Assembly (NCBI RefSeq): GCF_900496995.4
Contig: NC_044024.1
Coordinates: 1,116,001 to 1,180,000 of the forward strand
Origin: Aquila chrysaetos chrysaetos
Lineage: Eukaryota; Chordata; Aves; Accipitriformes; Accipitridae
Direction of reading: 5' to 3'
Length of the DNA stretch: 64,000 bases
The position numbers were made by a program, and so were the translations under genes. The notes beneath the pieces were generated by a model. It worked only from the letters and a program-made list of their open reading frames with translations, was not told the origin of the DNA and made no database searches. This document shows, in pieces, positions 23,575 through 34,830 of this stretch (the first letter of the stretch is position 1; each line of letters opens with the position of its first letter).

Positions 23575-23680
23575 ATTACTTGTCCTCATGGATTATGATT
23601 ATCTTTAAAGTTACTGAAGGATAATTATCATCATGTCAAGAGGCTGATGATAATCTTATGATACCATCCTCGCTAGTGGT
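23575..23680. promoter_or_regulatory. Block of GATA/ATTA-type palindromes
   Basis: GGATTATGATTATC, the perfect 10-base palindrome GATAATTATC (23620-23629) and GATGATAATCTTATGATACC lie within 80 bases. The repeated GAT(A)AT-type cores in both orientations could form a cluster of GATA or homeodomain sites. Confidence 0.3.
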
Positions 23681-24843
23681 GGAGAGGAAAAACACAGAGC
23701 TAATTACCCAGGAATAACTATACAGTGTTGAACATTCATATCTCTTGTTGTGCAGGACAGAAAGAGGTTTCCAAAGCCTCTGGAGCTGTGTTTTGCAGGA
23801 CCAAAACAAAGCAGTTTTCCATGTAAGTGGCTGAACAGTGGTCATAATGGAAATACAAGTGTCCTGCTAAGAAACCTGTTAGGCCTGTGATCCATGTGTG
23901 AAATGCAGTGCTATATGCACATGGGAAATTTTGAAATATCAAAGAGAGATCCCTTTTCATCTCTCAGGTCTGCCTGAGGAAGAGATATTAGACAAATATT
24001 TGCACCATTTAATCTAGATTGTCAATTCTTAGCACGAGCACAACAGAGGAAGGAAACACATTAAGAGGGCACAGGAGGAGACGTGGAGCTTCGGACCCAT
24101 CTGGCATTTGAGTGTCCAGGAGGACACCAGTGCATTTCAAATGCAAAAAATACAGCAATATGGAGGCTCTAACGTCCGAAGCCCAGAGAAGTGTTATGGC
24201 TTAAAGGACTTGACGGGACTGTGCTCACACTGTAAGTGCTCATTTCTGGTCAGCACAGTGGAAGAGCGAGGTAGTTGCACCGGGAAAGGGCCAACACCGA
24301 GCACCGGGCTCAGCAGAGTCCAAGGAAAGGCTGAAAAAATGGTGAGTACTTAGCTGCCAGAGAGGGTGATTAAGAAGTATTTAAACTAGCTAGGTGTTAT
24401 TATAAAGTTAAGCTTGAAGATCTCCTTGCAGCGGCCATGCAGCAGGGAGCGGAGGCCACCACCAGTGGTGGGGACGCAATGCGGGGGTCTGCTGGTGGCA
24501 CTGCCGCGGGGCTGGAGCGGTTGCTGGTTTAACCTCCTGCCTCGCAGCCGTTCACTCGCGCAGTGTTCTGCAGCATGTCTCTTCTGGGCTGAAATTGTCA
24601 CTGTTTGGGCTGCTTCTAAGACCATTTCAGTTATTTTACTGGGGAAAGGATGAAAAACATTTTTCACTTGTGTCATAGCCCTCCCCTGAATCTTTTCATT
24701 TGTTGTTTGGTTGTTTATTCTCCAGTGTAAAACTCTGAATTTGGGAAGTGATGCTGATTGCCTACGGCTGAACATCCCTCCCTGTGATATTCATGCCGGG
24801 TGTATCTAACATCCATCAAACATCATAAGTCTGGTCCTGATCA
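23681..24843. other. Noncoding stretch, nothing recognised
   Basis: AT-balanced sequence with short frames on both strands. Nothing resembles a known exon or repeat. Confidence 0.5.
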
Positions 24844-24903
24844 TTCTATAGAAAGATCTATAGATCAGATACAGATTTCTGTAGATCCTTCTGTAGAAAG
24901 ATC
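24844..24903 (+). repeat. Local repeats of a TTCTRTAGAAAGATC motif
   Basis: TTCTATAGAAAGATC (24844-24858) and TTCTGTAGAAAGATC (24889-24903) differ at one base and start 45 bases apart. Between them are TTCTGTAGATC and the palindrome GATCTATAGATC. The block is a small cluster of direct and inverted copies of one theme, perhaps a short decayed tandem array. Confidence 0.6.
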
Positions 24904-25599
24904 GAGGGCATTCAGAAGACCTGAGGTATTTGAATGGCCAAATTCTTGTTCTGCACGAGTGTGTAACCTTTCCTTAAATCCATAAGGCCCCATCAAGCCT
25001 AATGCAAGTCAATTTAAAGATGTCAGAAAACTGTGGATCAGATCTGTGGCAGTTTTAAGTGGCCTTAGGTTATATAAAGTAAGCAACTGTCATTCACCAG
25101 TTTGAGTTATTTCACAGTTCATGTACAGAAGAGCTGGGGCGTACTTTCTTTGTAATATTCAAGACACAAATGATAAAGCTGAGAGAAGACTGTAAATAAT
25201 TTTCTGCTAGTATTAGCTCAAAAGTTTTAAATAGTTCCTCCAGCTCTACTTGAGCATTTCAGCTCCCTTTTGGGGAACTTTCAAGCTGCTTTCACTGGCA
25301 TGGATATTAAAAAAATCCTAAGGTCTCCTACCAACGTTTTGTGTCTGAAAGACACACATATATACCCACACATGCACACACAGAGCCAGGGTTCACAGCC
25401 TTATATGTTTGTCCCATCCAATCCAACGCTGTTAATGGACGCAGCCCAGGTGGGACCTGGGGAAATCCAGGGACAGAAGAGACCATTCCAAACATGCCTG
25501 TACCATGCTTTCATGGAAACAGCATTCTGCCTGCAGACATCCCATAGACTGAAAAGGAAGCAAAATTTGTCAGGTGAATTTGTCAAGCAGTGGTGATAA
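24904..25599. other. Noncoding stretch; short CA/TA-rich run
   Basis: An alternating ACACACATATATACCCACACATGCACACACAG-type run lies at about 25350-25385 (quoted in outline only). No gene or repeat family is recognised. Confidence 0.45.
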
Positions 25600-25870
25600 T
25601 CATTCATTTAGCCTGTAATGACATGGCACTTACTATGTAATAACCTGGATATTGCATGGAAATTACCATGTAATCCAATGCTCGGTAGTTGCCATATTGT
25701 CAGTGGCTGCATGGTAATTTGTACCCTCTCATTTAAAGCCCTGAAACTGCTATTATTATGGCAACAAAGCAGCAGATTCACAGTTTGCCAAAAGGAGAAT
25801 CTCCAGAGGGATGTTATGAATAATTAGGCAGCCACGGTGGTTTTGGATAACATCTTTACCGTAACTCCAT
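25600..25870. promoter_or_regulatory. Conserved-element candidate with an 11-base inverted repeat
   Basis: AAATTACCATG (25660-25670) has its exact reverse complement CATGGTAATTT at 25710-25720. The first arm also sits in a smaller palindrome, CATGG-AAATTA-CCATG, and a related TTACTATGTAAT lies at about 25630. The block has very balanced composition, recurring CATGG/ATTAC words and TATTATTATGGCAACAAAG (SOX-like) downstream. It looks like a bound regulatory element or part of an old DNA transposon. Confidence 0.35.
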
Positions 25871-27548
25871 TAACTAACAATTGATTGCTTTCCTAGCTCT
25901 GACTTGCCTCCAGTCCTTCCTACCCAGAACTCTGGTATCCCAACAGCAAAGACGCAGCTCTGCAAGGGCAAGCAGATCAACAGCAAGATAAGTGCTCCAA
26001 GAGTATAAGCCTGAGAAGTGGCATCCCTGAAGAGGTCAGCAGGTCAAGCAGGCCAACAGTTACTGAAATGCAAAAACTTCTGTAGAAATGTGGGGTCACT
26101 GTTCAGCTGGTGTAGACTGGTGCTTTCTCCTGATTTTGAAGGAACACCTCCAGCAGATGCCGGTGGAGAACCTGGCACAAGGTTTGATTGGCATTAAGGA
26201 CACCCAAGAGCAAAATGCATTGGCACAACCATTACACATCTAGTGGGTTCAAAATCGAGGCAACCTTCTCTCGGCCAATATCCAGGTTCAGACACCATCC
26301 TCAGAGCTCTCTGTCCCCAAAAAGCTCTTTTATAACTTACAGACAATCACTGAGCATGGTCCAAAGTTGACCCTTGTCACCTTCAAATGCACATCCTCAA
26401 CTTTGCCTTTGGCGTGATAAATTGTGGTTCACTGTAGTCATCATTGCACTGATAATGTGTTATTTTTAGATGGAAAAAGTATGAGGTCAGAGTTAATGTT
26501 TTGCATTTGTCAACGGGAGGAAGACACGGCCCGCGCTGCCCTCCTGCACTCTCACTCATCCCCTGCCCCTCATAATCCTCCTGACCCACCGGTAACCCCC
26601 TCCCACAGATGCCTCCCCCAGGCAGCTCGCCCTCCTCCCGGAGATGCTTCGCTTGCCGAGGGGCTGGGCAGCAGCTCCGAGGTCCCCCCTCTGCCCGCTC
26701 CCCTGCCCCTTCCCGGCACGGGGCTCTCCACGCTGGGTAGCTCAGACCCTGCTCCTCTTCCTCGCCTCCGCTCTGGCTCCCAGAGCCAGCACATCAGGCT
26801 GGACGGCATCGTCTTCCTCTGCTTTCCCTTGGAGGTTATGATCTATGGAGGGAGCAGCTCCTCTTGTGTTGTTGTTTGCTATATAAACTTTTAAAACGGC
26901 CTGTGCCTGCGACGTGAGAGGGATGAATGTGTGTGGGAGGTTTGCAGTTTCTAGTGATTGAGATTCTTTGGTTGGAGAAGCCTAAACAAACACCATAACC
27001 TCAGGGGAAATTCTGCAAAGTTTTAGTTTTAAGTGTTTCCTCTAACAAAATAACTGTTCGACCTAGAAAGCTACCAGAGAGCATTCCTTTGGCTGGCGGA
27101 GGCTTTGAGAGACGAGCCTGGAGATGGAACTCAGGCTTTAAAGTGTGAGCATAGAGAACTTTGTCTCTACCTTGAGCACAAATTGGAAAGTGCTCCTGAC
27201 TATGGACTCACCTCCGTTTTACTTTCCACCAGGGTAAGTCAAGGAAAATTCACCCGTCATAATTTCCCCTATTGGAGGACATTGGATTCTATAGGATCAC
27301 ACTTACAAATGTCGCAGGGCAAGTGTAAGGATGGGGTGAGCCGTCCTGAAAAGGGGAGAGCCTCAAATGTGAATTCTGATCCATCCTGCACCTGGACACC
27401 CTCATCTGGTGATAGAAGGGGTGTCCTCAAGCCCCGTCACTTCTCTCAGCCTTTTTTAATTTGTCTCACCCACGGTTTAATTTTTTTTCAGAAAAAAACC
27501 CCATTGCTGACCTGCTTAAATATCTCTAAAACTACCACTTTTGGAGCC
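25871..27548. other. Noncoding stretch; GC-rich centre
   Basis: The middle (about 26520-26810) is C-rich with moderate CpG. The frame 27105-27572 runs 155 codons and ends in the poly(A) run; its first third looks mildly protein-like, but no domain, start context or splice structure supports it. No repeat family is recognised. Confidence 0.45.
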
Positions 27549-27565
27549 AAAAAAAAAAAAAAAAA
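27549..27565 (+). repeat. A17 homopolymer
   Basis: Seventeen A residues without an AATAAA signal within 30 bases upstream, so a simple repeat rather than a retroposed tail. Confidence 0.85.
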
Positions 27566-28400
27566 GCTTTAGTGAGTAGCAGATGTGCCAAAATGGAGAA
27601 GTAAGCAAAAGTACGCTTTTTAACCTCAAAACTGTTTACTGTGTAAGACTGGAACGAAACCTCAAAGTGGGATCTAGCTCTGCAGTCCACCCCATGCACC
27701 CACCACTTGCCCTTCCCAGCTGGTGCTGGAGGGTTTCCCACTGCAGCTGAGCTGGGCTGAGCCTCACTGCTGGGAGGCACCCGACTGCTCTCATGTCCAA
27801 GGAACACCAGAAAAAAAAATCCCAGCTTGGGGAGTGGTGGCCATCGGATGCTGAGACTAGTGACCTGGATCATCAGCAGCATTTCACGCTAAGCAGCAGG
27901 ATGCAAGTGCAGGAACCATGCAGGAGAAGACCTCCTCAAGTGCCCAACAAAAGATTAGTGTAGGAAAACCCCTTGGCTCCTTCCCTGGGGTTGGACCCAG
28001 GAATCACAGCATCTCCACTCAGCCCTATGGCATTTTCAGCAAGAACAGAGTCTGCACCCAGACTGGCTTCTCTCATAGGAAGCTCTGCAACCACCAGTAA
28101 TTGTATTTTGTCAAGTGGTTTTAGAAAAGCAATCCACGTTTATTAGCCATCTGGATTAGAGAAATGGTGTTCTTGATTCTAACTGCCAGCTTAGCCAAGG
28201 CATTATCAAAGAACAGAATAACTTATCACATTCCTCTCTTTCCATGTCATGAAGAAGAGTTTGTTTCCCTTGCACACTTTATTTACTTCTGTTTGTTGTA
28301 TGTCTCTCAGACAAATCACTGCTGAATTCAGACTGGCCATTTGACTCCAGGTTACAGCATGAGATACGGATCTCTCCAGTGTTGTCCTTTCCTCGTGTCC
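27566..28400. other. Noncoding stretch, nothing recognised
   Basis: GC-balanced, then AT-richer towards 28300. No feature is recognised. Confidence 0.5.
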
Positions 28401-28480
28401 TTACAGAAGGATGAAGAAACTGAGACATGCACAATCAACATGAATTTTACAAAATCACCTCAAGCTAATTGTGAAAGCTC
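28401..28480 (-). repeat. MIR / CORE-SINE fragment, minus strand
   Basis: TTACAGAAGGATGAAGAAACTGAGACATGCAC follows the reverse MIR pattern TTACAGATGAGGAAACTGAGGCACAGAG (given in outline), and continues with AAATCACCTCAAGCTAATT, matching the reverse of the MIR core GGTCACACAGCTAGT. The spacing between the two blocks is close to that of the consensus. Divergence is high. Confidence 0.5.
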
Positions 28481-29626
28481 ATTAGAGAAAGGAATGGGGG
28501 GGATCCTGCTTATTGTAAATCATCTCTCTGTCCTCCTCCCACCCCTTTTCATGGTCCTAGTCCAGAGACAGAAATCTTCCTCTTTACTTTGATTGTATTA
28601 ATCTGCTTCATTTTTATTCTGTCAACCCATCCAGCAGGAACATGGAAACACAAAATGCTCTGTGGACAACATGCACAACACCAACAAAATTGTCCATGTT
28701 TTAGCTGGAGATTTTTCAGAGCTACATTATTCCAAAGTGGAGGGGCTCCCACGTCCCTCCCCACCCCTTTCATCGCTGCAACACCCAGAGCCTTCCCCAA
28801 GCTTGGGAACCTGCTGCAGTGCTCACCCGGCCATTCCCAGAACCAATTTCCTCGGGAGCTGGGGTGCTGATGGGTCCCATGAAGACACCTGCCTCCGTGA
28901 GCGCTTTCCAGGCACAACGACCTGTGTTTGATTGCTCTGTGAGCCAGGTTACTAGGGACCTGCTGTTCACTCCACCAAACCCCATACTTATTCCCATTCC
29001 CACGGGGTTTTCCCTTAATTGAGCTGCTGACTGCATTAACTTGGGGAATGGAGTATTGATTCAACAGCCTACTGAGACGAAGGAGCTGAGCTCGGGCCTT
29101 TGCTATTTACGGCGACGTGCATCGCGGTAGGAACTTTCCAAAACGAGGACACACATGAGCTCGTTGGGATCATTATTTCCTTGGAGGGAGAAGAGGAACC
29201 CTTCCATCTTCCTGCCACACCTGGAATAAGACAGAACCTCTAACTGCAGTTCACGGCTTTGCCTCCGTCCTTCCACCTGCGTTCACATGCATTTCCAGCA
29301 TCTAACAGCACTCGTAGCAGTGCCGCAGCTGAGGGGAAGGGAAATGTTCTTTCTTGCTGACATCTTTCGCAGTTGCCCGGTCCCTGACACCCAGAGGGCT
29401 GGGTCACATCTGGAGGAGCAGCTGCAGGACAGCTTAGACCTGGCAGCAGCCCTGCACCCGGCGCTGGCCCCTGTGCCAGACCCACCCGGAGGGAGCACCC
29501 ATCTCTCCTGCTGCCTTTGCAGCTCAGTAGAGTTTTCCACATCGTTTCAATAAAACTCTTGAAATTATTAAGTCCAGGCAATTGCTAGAAACCAGCAGAG
29601 AAGAGATGTGGTAAGGGAAATTTGAA
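28481..29626. other. Noncoding stretch; possible upstream part of a retrocopy
   Basis: No family is recognised. The last part (about 29287-29626) precedes an AATAAA plus poly(A) arrangement. An 88-codon plus-strand frame ends at 29553 inside a second AATAAA. If the poly(A) is a retroposed tail, this would be decayed mRNA-derived sequence. Confidence 0.35.
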
Positions 29627-29671
29627 AATAAATGAAGTCTTCTAAGGCTAAAAAAAAAAAAAAAAAAAAAA
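29627..29671 (+). repeat. AATAAA signal followed by A22 tract
   Basis: AATAAA at 29627-29632 is followed after 17 bases by 22 consecutive A residues (29650-29671). This spacing is what a reverse-transcribed, polyadenylated mRNA would leave. Processed retrocopies are scarce in birds because CR1 does not copy poly(A) RNA. I see no clear target-site duplication, and a chance AATAAA in front of a simple A-run is the alternative. Confidence 0.5.
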
Positions 29672-30993
29672 TACAAGCACGTGCAAGGGCTCGAGCCAAT
29701 GGGTATATTCCTACAAGTAAAGTTATTCTTAATCAGGCGAACCTCATAATGCTTCTAAAACAGTGTCTGATAGATCATTTCCTCAGAAGCAGCAGCCTAG
29801 CATGGAAAACATTGACATTTCCAGGTTGTCCAGCAGTGACCTTGGAGCCAGGAGTCCCACAGAGCAACCCCGTCCCCACCTGTCAGAAAGGGAGACTTTG
29901 TCACGGCAAAGCAGCTGTACGAGACACCTCAGCTCCTACGCTGAATGGGATGGCTGGCGTGTTCAGACTGCAGCTCCCATGGGCTGCATTTCTAAATTAA
30001 ACTATTGCCATGAGTAAGCTTTTCCCAGTACATCTTTCTTTTCAAGGCGGGAGCAGGGGGAAGGAAGGAGAAACCCGTGCACTTTGTAACCAGCCCTAAT
30101 GGCTACATGTCATCATTTACTTCATTGAGTACATTCACATACATGCGCATGCAAACTCCTGCAGAGCTGCCCTCAGACCTGCTTCTTTCTCTCATTAAGG
30201 CTGGGATATGCTCTGAAAGTATCACCCGGAGCAGTAACGGGTGAGCGACAGATCACCTGCAGCATCACTTCAATCACTGCAAATTTTTGGAAGTCAACTG
30301 AAGAGAGACTTCTCTTTCCACAACCTCAGGCTCTGAAAACTTAGGCTAGAAATTTTGTTCTAGCTTTCTTTGGGAAAGTTAAAAGATTTCTCATTTATCT
30401 TCTGTTTGGAGGAAAATAAGACAAGACTATTAGAGCTGGCTGCAATACAGAATTCCCATTCAGCCAAAAATATCACTGTTTCAGAGTTTTCTTTCATCCC
30501 ATATTTGAGCAACAGTGTTAGCAGCTCCAAATTTCCAATGAAATAAAAATTCCAAACTCCTGCTATAAACACTGAAAAGCCTTCTCTAAATATTTTGCTT
30601 CAATGAGGCTAAAGTGTTTCGCTCAGCTTTACCATGTAATAAACTCCAGCATATTATAAGACATTCAATGATCTTGTTGCTCAATGACAAAGCCAGAACA
30701 TGATGCTCTGGCTGAGGGACCTGGCGTGCTCCCATGGGGTGTCACAGAGGCCCGTGAACGCTGCCGATACCCCCAGTGCTTTCTGACTTCTCCTTGGGTT
30801 TGATCCTTTACTTTTGAACTTTTACACAGAGGTTTTGTTTCCTCCAGGGACATGGAAAGGCACCTTCAGCTGGTGGTGGTGGTGGGTGAAGTAGATGCTC
30901 TGCAGACCCCTCTAATTTAACACATGTTGCAGGGTTGCATGCTGCCAAGGCAGTAGATCTAAAGACCCAGGAGCTCTACCCAGTCCTACAACT
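29672..30993. other. Noncoding stretch, nothing recognised
   Basis: The string CCAATGAAATAAAAATTCC (about 30534-30552) recurs with one change near 36990, which may reflect a shared old repeat or AT-rich coincidence. Nothing else is recognised. Confidence 0.4.
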
Positions 30994-31009
30994 GGGGGGG
31001 GGGGGGGGG
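30994..31009 (+). repeat. G16 homopolymer
   Basis: Sixteen consecutive G residues, then TGGGAG. A potential G-quadruplex and a likely site of assembly length error. Confidence 0.9.
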
Positions 31010-31410
31010 TGGGAGAAAAGCATCCCACTGAAAATGCTCTGACTTCCTCTGGGAACAGCTTTTGCAAATGTCTGAATGAGTCATATTGTGAGGAATGGGG
31101 CAGGCAGAGAGAGCAGATAATTGGGAATGTTTCCCATGAGGCAGATGCCTGAAATGTGTGCAGAGTGCATGCACTGTGCAGACGCAGAATGTGTAGCAAA
31201 AATGAGAATGAAGTTGGCTGTATTATCTTGAAAATAGTTTCATTTCCATTTCAATTCCAGGTGAGGGAGGAAAGTCAGCACCTTTCTCATTTCAGCCAGT
31301 CTGGGTCTCATCTTACTTGTGAAAGTTAAAGTTCATCCATCACCCATGCCCTGAGGGCTGCGTGCCAGACCAATTATTCATACTTAGCAATGACTTGCTC
31401 CATGGAGAGC
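31010..31410. other. Noncoding stretch, nothing recognised
   Basis: AT-balanced sequence with no recognised feature. Confidence 0.5.
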
Positions 31411-31460
31411 CCCAGTGAAATCAATGGGGTGGCTCAAAGAACAAGGTGCTACGCAAGCTG
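31411..31460 (+). repeat. Possible old amniote repeat fragment
   Basis: CCAGTGAAATCAATGGGGTGG, then CAAGGTGCTACGCAA (outline), resembles a widespread degenerate amniote repeat that carries GAAGTCAATGGGA followed by an AGTAAGGT-type segment. I recall the pattern but cannot name the family with confidence. Confidence 0.3.
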
Positions 31461-31599
31461 AGGGAGAGCAGCAGGCTCTGCCCTGCAGTTTATTGTGCTA
31501 ATTCCCACAGCTTTCCTATTGATTTACATGAGCATTTCTCCAGCCTGAGGATCTCGGGGTGAGGCTGCTCTCTGTATGCATGTTTGTGTGTGCTGAGTT

Positions 31600-31720
31600 T
31601 TTATGGCTCCATTTACACATCAGGCTTCCTATTCTCAATTTTTCAGTGCTATCGCTAATCCTGTTTAATCAAGTCTTCCTTTGATTAATGAGGACAAGCG
31701 TGGGGTGTCAGCAGAGTCAA
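31600..31720. promoter_or_regulatory. Conserved-element candidate with TTAATCAA inverted pair
   Basis: TTAATCAA (31665-31672) and TTGATTAA (31681-31688) form a perfect inverted pair with an 8-base spacer, preceded by GCTATCGCTAATCCTG. The TAATC/GATTA cores are the type bound by OTX/PITX or related homeodomain dimers. A regulatory role is inferred from sequence pattern only. Confidence 0.32.
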
Positions 31721-34589
31721 AGGGCAGCCGGTCCTTCTGTGAGCATGTGGAAACACTGGTCGCAGCAGGAGCAGACAGATGCCAAACCACTTTAAGGGAA
31801 ATAATTTGATAACAGAAAAAAATTTAGATACAAGAAAACTTCAGAAACTATAGAGCAGCAGGATACCCTCCAGGGGATATCTGCACTGTCCCTGCTGCCC
31901 TTTGAAACACTACGTTTGGGATAAAGCCTGAGGAAAGGCATGGGAGAAAGCTACACTACATGGGTGTAAAGCCGCATTTCCAGCAAACTGTCCTGTCAGC
32001 CCTGACGGGCTCGCGCAGGTTCCCAAATCAGCATAAACAATCTCCTCGGCAAAACACCGTCCTGCTGTGCCTGCACCTGCCAGATGTGCTCTGCTCTGCT
32101 GTTTAATTGCCTTTGCCTGGAGATGCCGATGGAGAACCGGTACCTCTCCTCCACACCGTGCAGAGCTGTGGGCACACAGGAGCTGCTCCCAGGCACGGCG
32201 ACCGCGGGGAAAGGCTCTGCTTTCTGCTTCAATGCTGTGGCCCTCCCGCATGAGACTGTCACCCGGCGTTTGCACGGAGCTCTGACATGGGCCGGTCACT
32301 GTCACGCAGCACTACGAGGTGTAAAACTAAGCCACCGCGGAGATGCTGAACTGGGCAACAGAACTCACACGGTCACGTTTACCAAATAAATATCACCAAA
32401 GTTGTGACTGCTTAACAGCCTGCTCTCGCTGTACAGTGTGGGTGACATTTCTGACTGCCTGTTCTGCTGTCTAAGAGGACATTATCCAAAAACCAAACCC
32501 TCACATTTATCCAAAGCACTGTAATTTCCCTGCAGTTGCCCAAAATGTCATATCAGTTATTATTGTTGTTATCATCTGCTTTATCATAGCACGCAGCTAC
32601 ATCACGCACCGGGACGACATTGACCCGGGGGCTGCCCAAAGCAAAAGATGGCTGATACCTCCAGATTATTCCACTCTAAATACGAGGCAGGAGGGCATAG
32701 TTGGATAGAAAGAAAAGAAGCAAGGAGAGAGCATTGATCTCTGGGCCAGGCAGCAGTCAGGGATATCTGCACCCATGTTTTGTATAGCTGGTGCAGCAGA
32801 GGAGGGACTTGAAGAAGCACTATCTGATAATCTCTGGGAACCTTCTCCATCTGAGGGAAGATGAAGAAATACAGGGTCGTTTGCAAATGTAGGTAGTGAA
32901 TGATAAAAGCTGGTTATCACAGGTTGGAAGAGGCAGAGCTGACCCTGCACTTCTGTCTGAGAGAGTGATGGGGGTGCAGGGGGGGGGAGTTGGAAAAGGA
33001 AAAGTGATCCAGTGAGGAAAAGGAAAGCTATGGTTGGCTGCAGTCCCAGTGAAGGGCCAGAAAAATTATCTTGGTAACAGCCTTCTGGATGGATATTAGC
33101 AGACTACCCTCCCATTTGTTAAGGCTTGAGAAAAGGATGTGTCAAGAAACAAGTCATGAAAAGATAACAGCCTGGAAGCCTCAGCTGCGGATGGACAGGC
33201 AAGGTCATACCTTGGAGTTATGAAGTGAGACGCAAAGGTATGCTGGATGCACAGACCTGAACCAGGGTCTGAGTCAGAGACGATGCCCAGGTAATGTGGG
33301 TGAGCTCTGGAAAAAAGGCTGAGGTAGTGCATACCTCCTGCTTCTGGGAGAAGAAAGGCAAAAAGTGCCTTTATGGACGGGTAGGTCACTGATAAGAAGG
33401 AAAAGCCAGTACCATAGGCAAAATTTCAGTCTACTGAGAACATACGCAGGTCTTCACGGGCCATGTGCTGAATGTCTGATTTCCTCTCACTTTCCCCATC
33501 GTGCTCAGGTCTCCAGCCTGGTCCTCACCGTCTGTACTTCTCCGGCCTGCCTTCACCTCCGCACACTCCCCATCCCGCTCTGCCCCGTGCTCCTCTCTCG
33601 TTACTGCTCTCCTTCCCCTTAAACCTTTTCCTTGTGCCACCCACCATGCATGGAAGCTCTCTCCTTTCTTCTTTCCTGAAAAACAACCATAGGCAAAACT
33701 GTGAGCGAGAGACAGCAGTTCAGGTTGCTTCCCAGTGAGAAAAATACCTGTCCCAGCAGGAGCCTGACCCCTTCAAAGTGCCTGAAGATTCTTGCTTGGT
33801 GTGAAGCAGACTGAGAAGACACTGAGTGAGAACCTAGCTCCTCTGAAGTCGGTAGTAAAAACTGTTTTGACTTCAGCAGGGTCGGATGTTTACCTGGAAG
33901 AAATATTTCTTCCCCTGAGTTTTGTACAGCACTCATCAACCCTGAAGCGCAAGGTAAATAACAAATAATAATATCACAGGGATTTTTTTTTTTTCTTTGA
34001 AAAGAAATGTCTGCTTGGCTTCATTGGGAGCTTTGCTATAGGTGCAGAGAAAACTAGAAGAGTGCTAAAAGCAGGAGGTTTTGCTGTGCTGGTGGAAAGG
34101 CAAGACAACACCACCTCGGCTCCCCTTGCATCCCCCCCCTTTGCTCTGACTCTCACCCTGTAACCTGGGACAGCAGAACAATTCGCTGTTAATTACTGAT
34201 AGTTCATCAAAAGCCCGTGGCTTGTGTGTCCAGGTGATAATGGGATTGCACAGAGTGTCTTCATGGCCAGAAAAGCAACTGCACGGACCCCCCCTTGGCA
34301 TTGTGGCTCCCTGTTGTCTCCCCCTGGGCTCGAGGGGGATGCGGAGTAGCCGGCACGGAGGCAATCGGTTCCTGCATCGCCTGTGGCCAGCTTGGGTTGT
34401 CCCCCCCAAATCTTTGTCCCCTTGGCGGTGGGATGGCGTAGGAAGGGGAGCAAGGAACCACCTTGATTCTCAGTCATCAACCTGAGCCGGGGACAGGCAG
34501 CAGACAGGGAAATCGTCTTCCAAGTTGTAAGCAGAGCACATTTTCACCCACCAGCCGCTGAGGAGGAAGCAATGTGGAACCAGGAGCTG
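31721..34589. other. Noncoding stretch, nothing recognised
   Basis: A G-run lies at about 32979-32987. The segment 32640-33440 is purine-rich with a GAAGAGG/AAAGGAAA texture, but no repeat family is identified. A T-run near 33982-33994 and a C-run near 34132-34138 are simple repeats. Open frames are random-looking. Confidence 0.5.
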
Positions 34590-34830
34590 TTACAGCGATG
34601 ATAGTATGTCTTTTCCCCTTGCAGAATCACTTTCCTGACCGTAATCACACTTTAATGTTAAATCGGAGGTGGTGTGAGCTCTTGATTTCACAGCACTGCT
34701 GCATTAGTATGCAAGTATGAAGCACACAGCAGAAATGTTCTTGCTTGCAAAGAGCACTTGGATAGAAACATTAAGGAGGGGAGTGGTACAGCTCTATTAA
34801 TTGAAGTGTTTTTATTTATTTCCACTTTAT
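34590..34830. promoter_or_regulatory. Regulatory-looking block
   Basis: AATCACACTTTAATGTTAAATCGG, TGCATTAGTATGCAAGTATG (octamer-like), AGAGCACTTGG (NKX-like) and CTATTAATTGAAGTG fall within 240 bases. Composition is balanced and CpG-poor. It is a conserved noncoding element candidate. Confidence 0.3.

Noticed and set aside
27105..27572. 155-codon plus-strand frame ending in a poly(A) run
   Set aside because: Some of it looks mildly protein-like, but no family, splice site or polyadenylation signal supports it.
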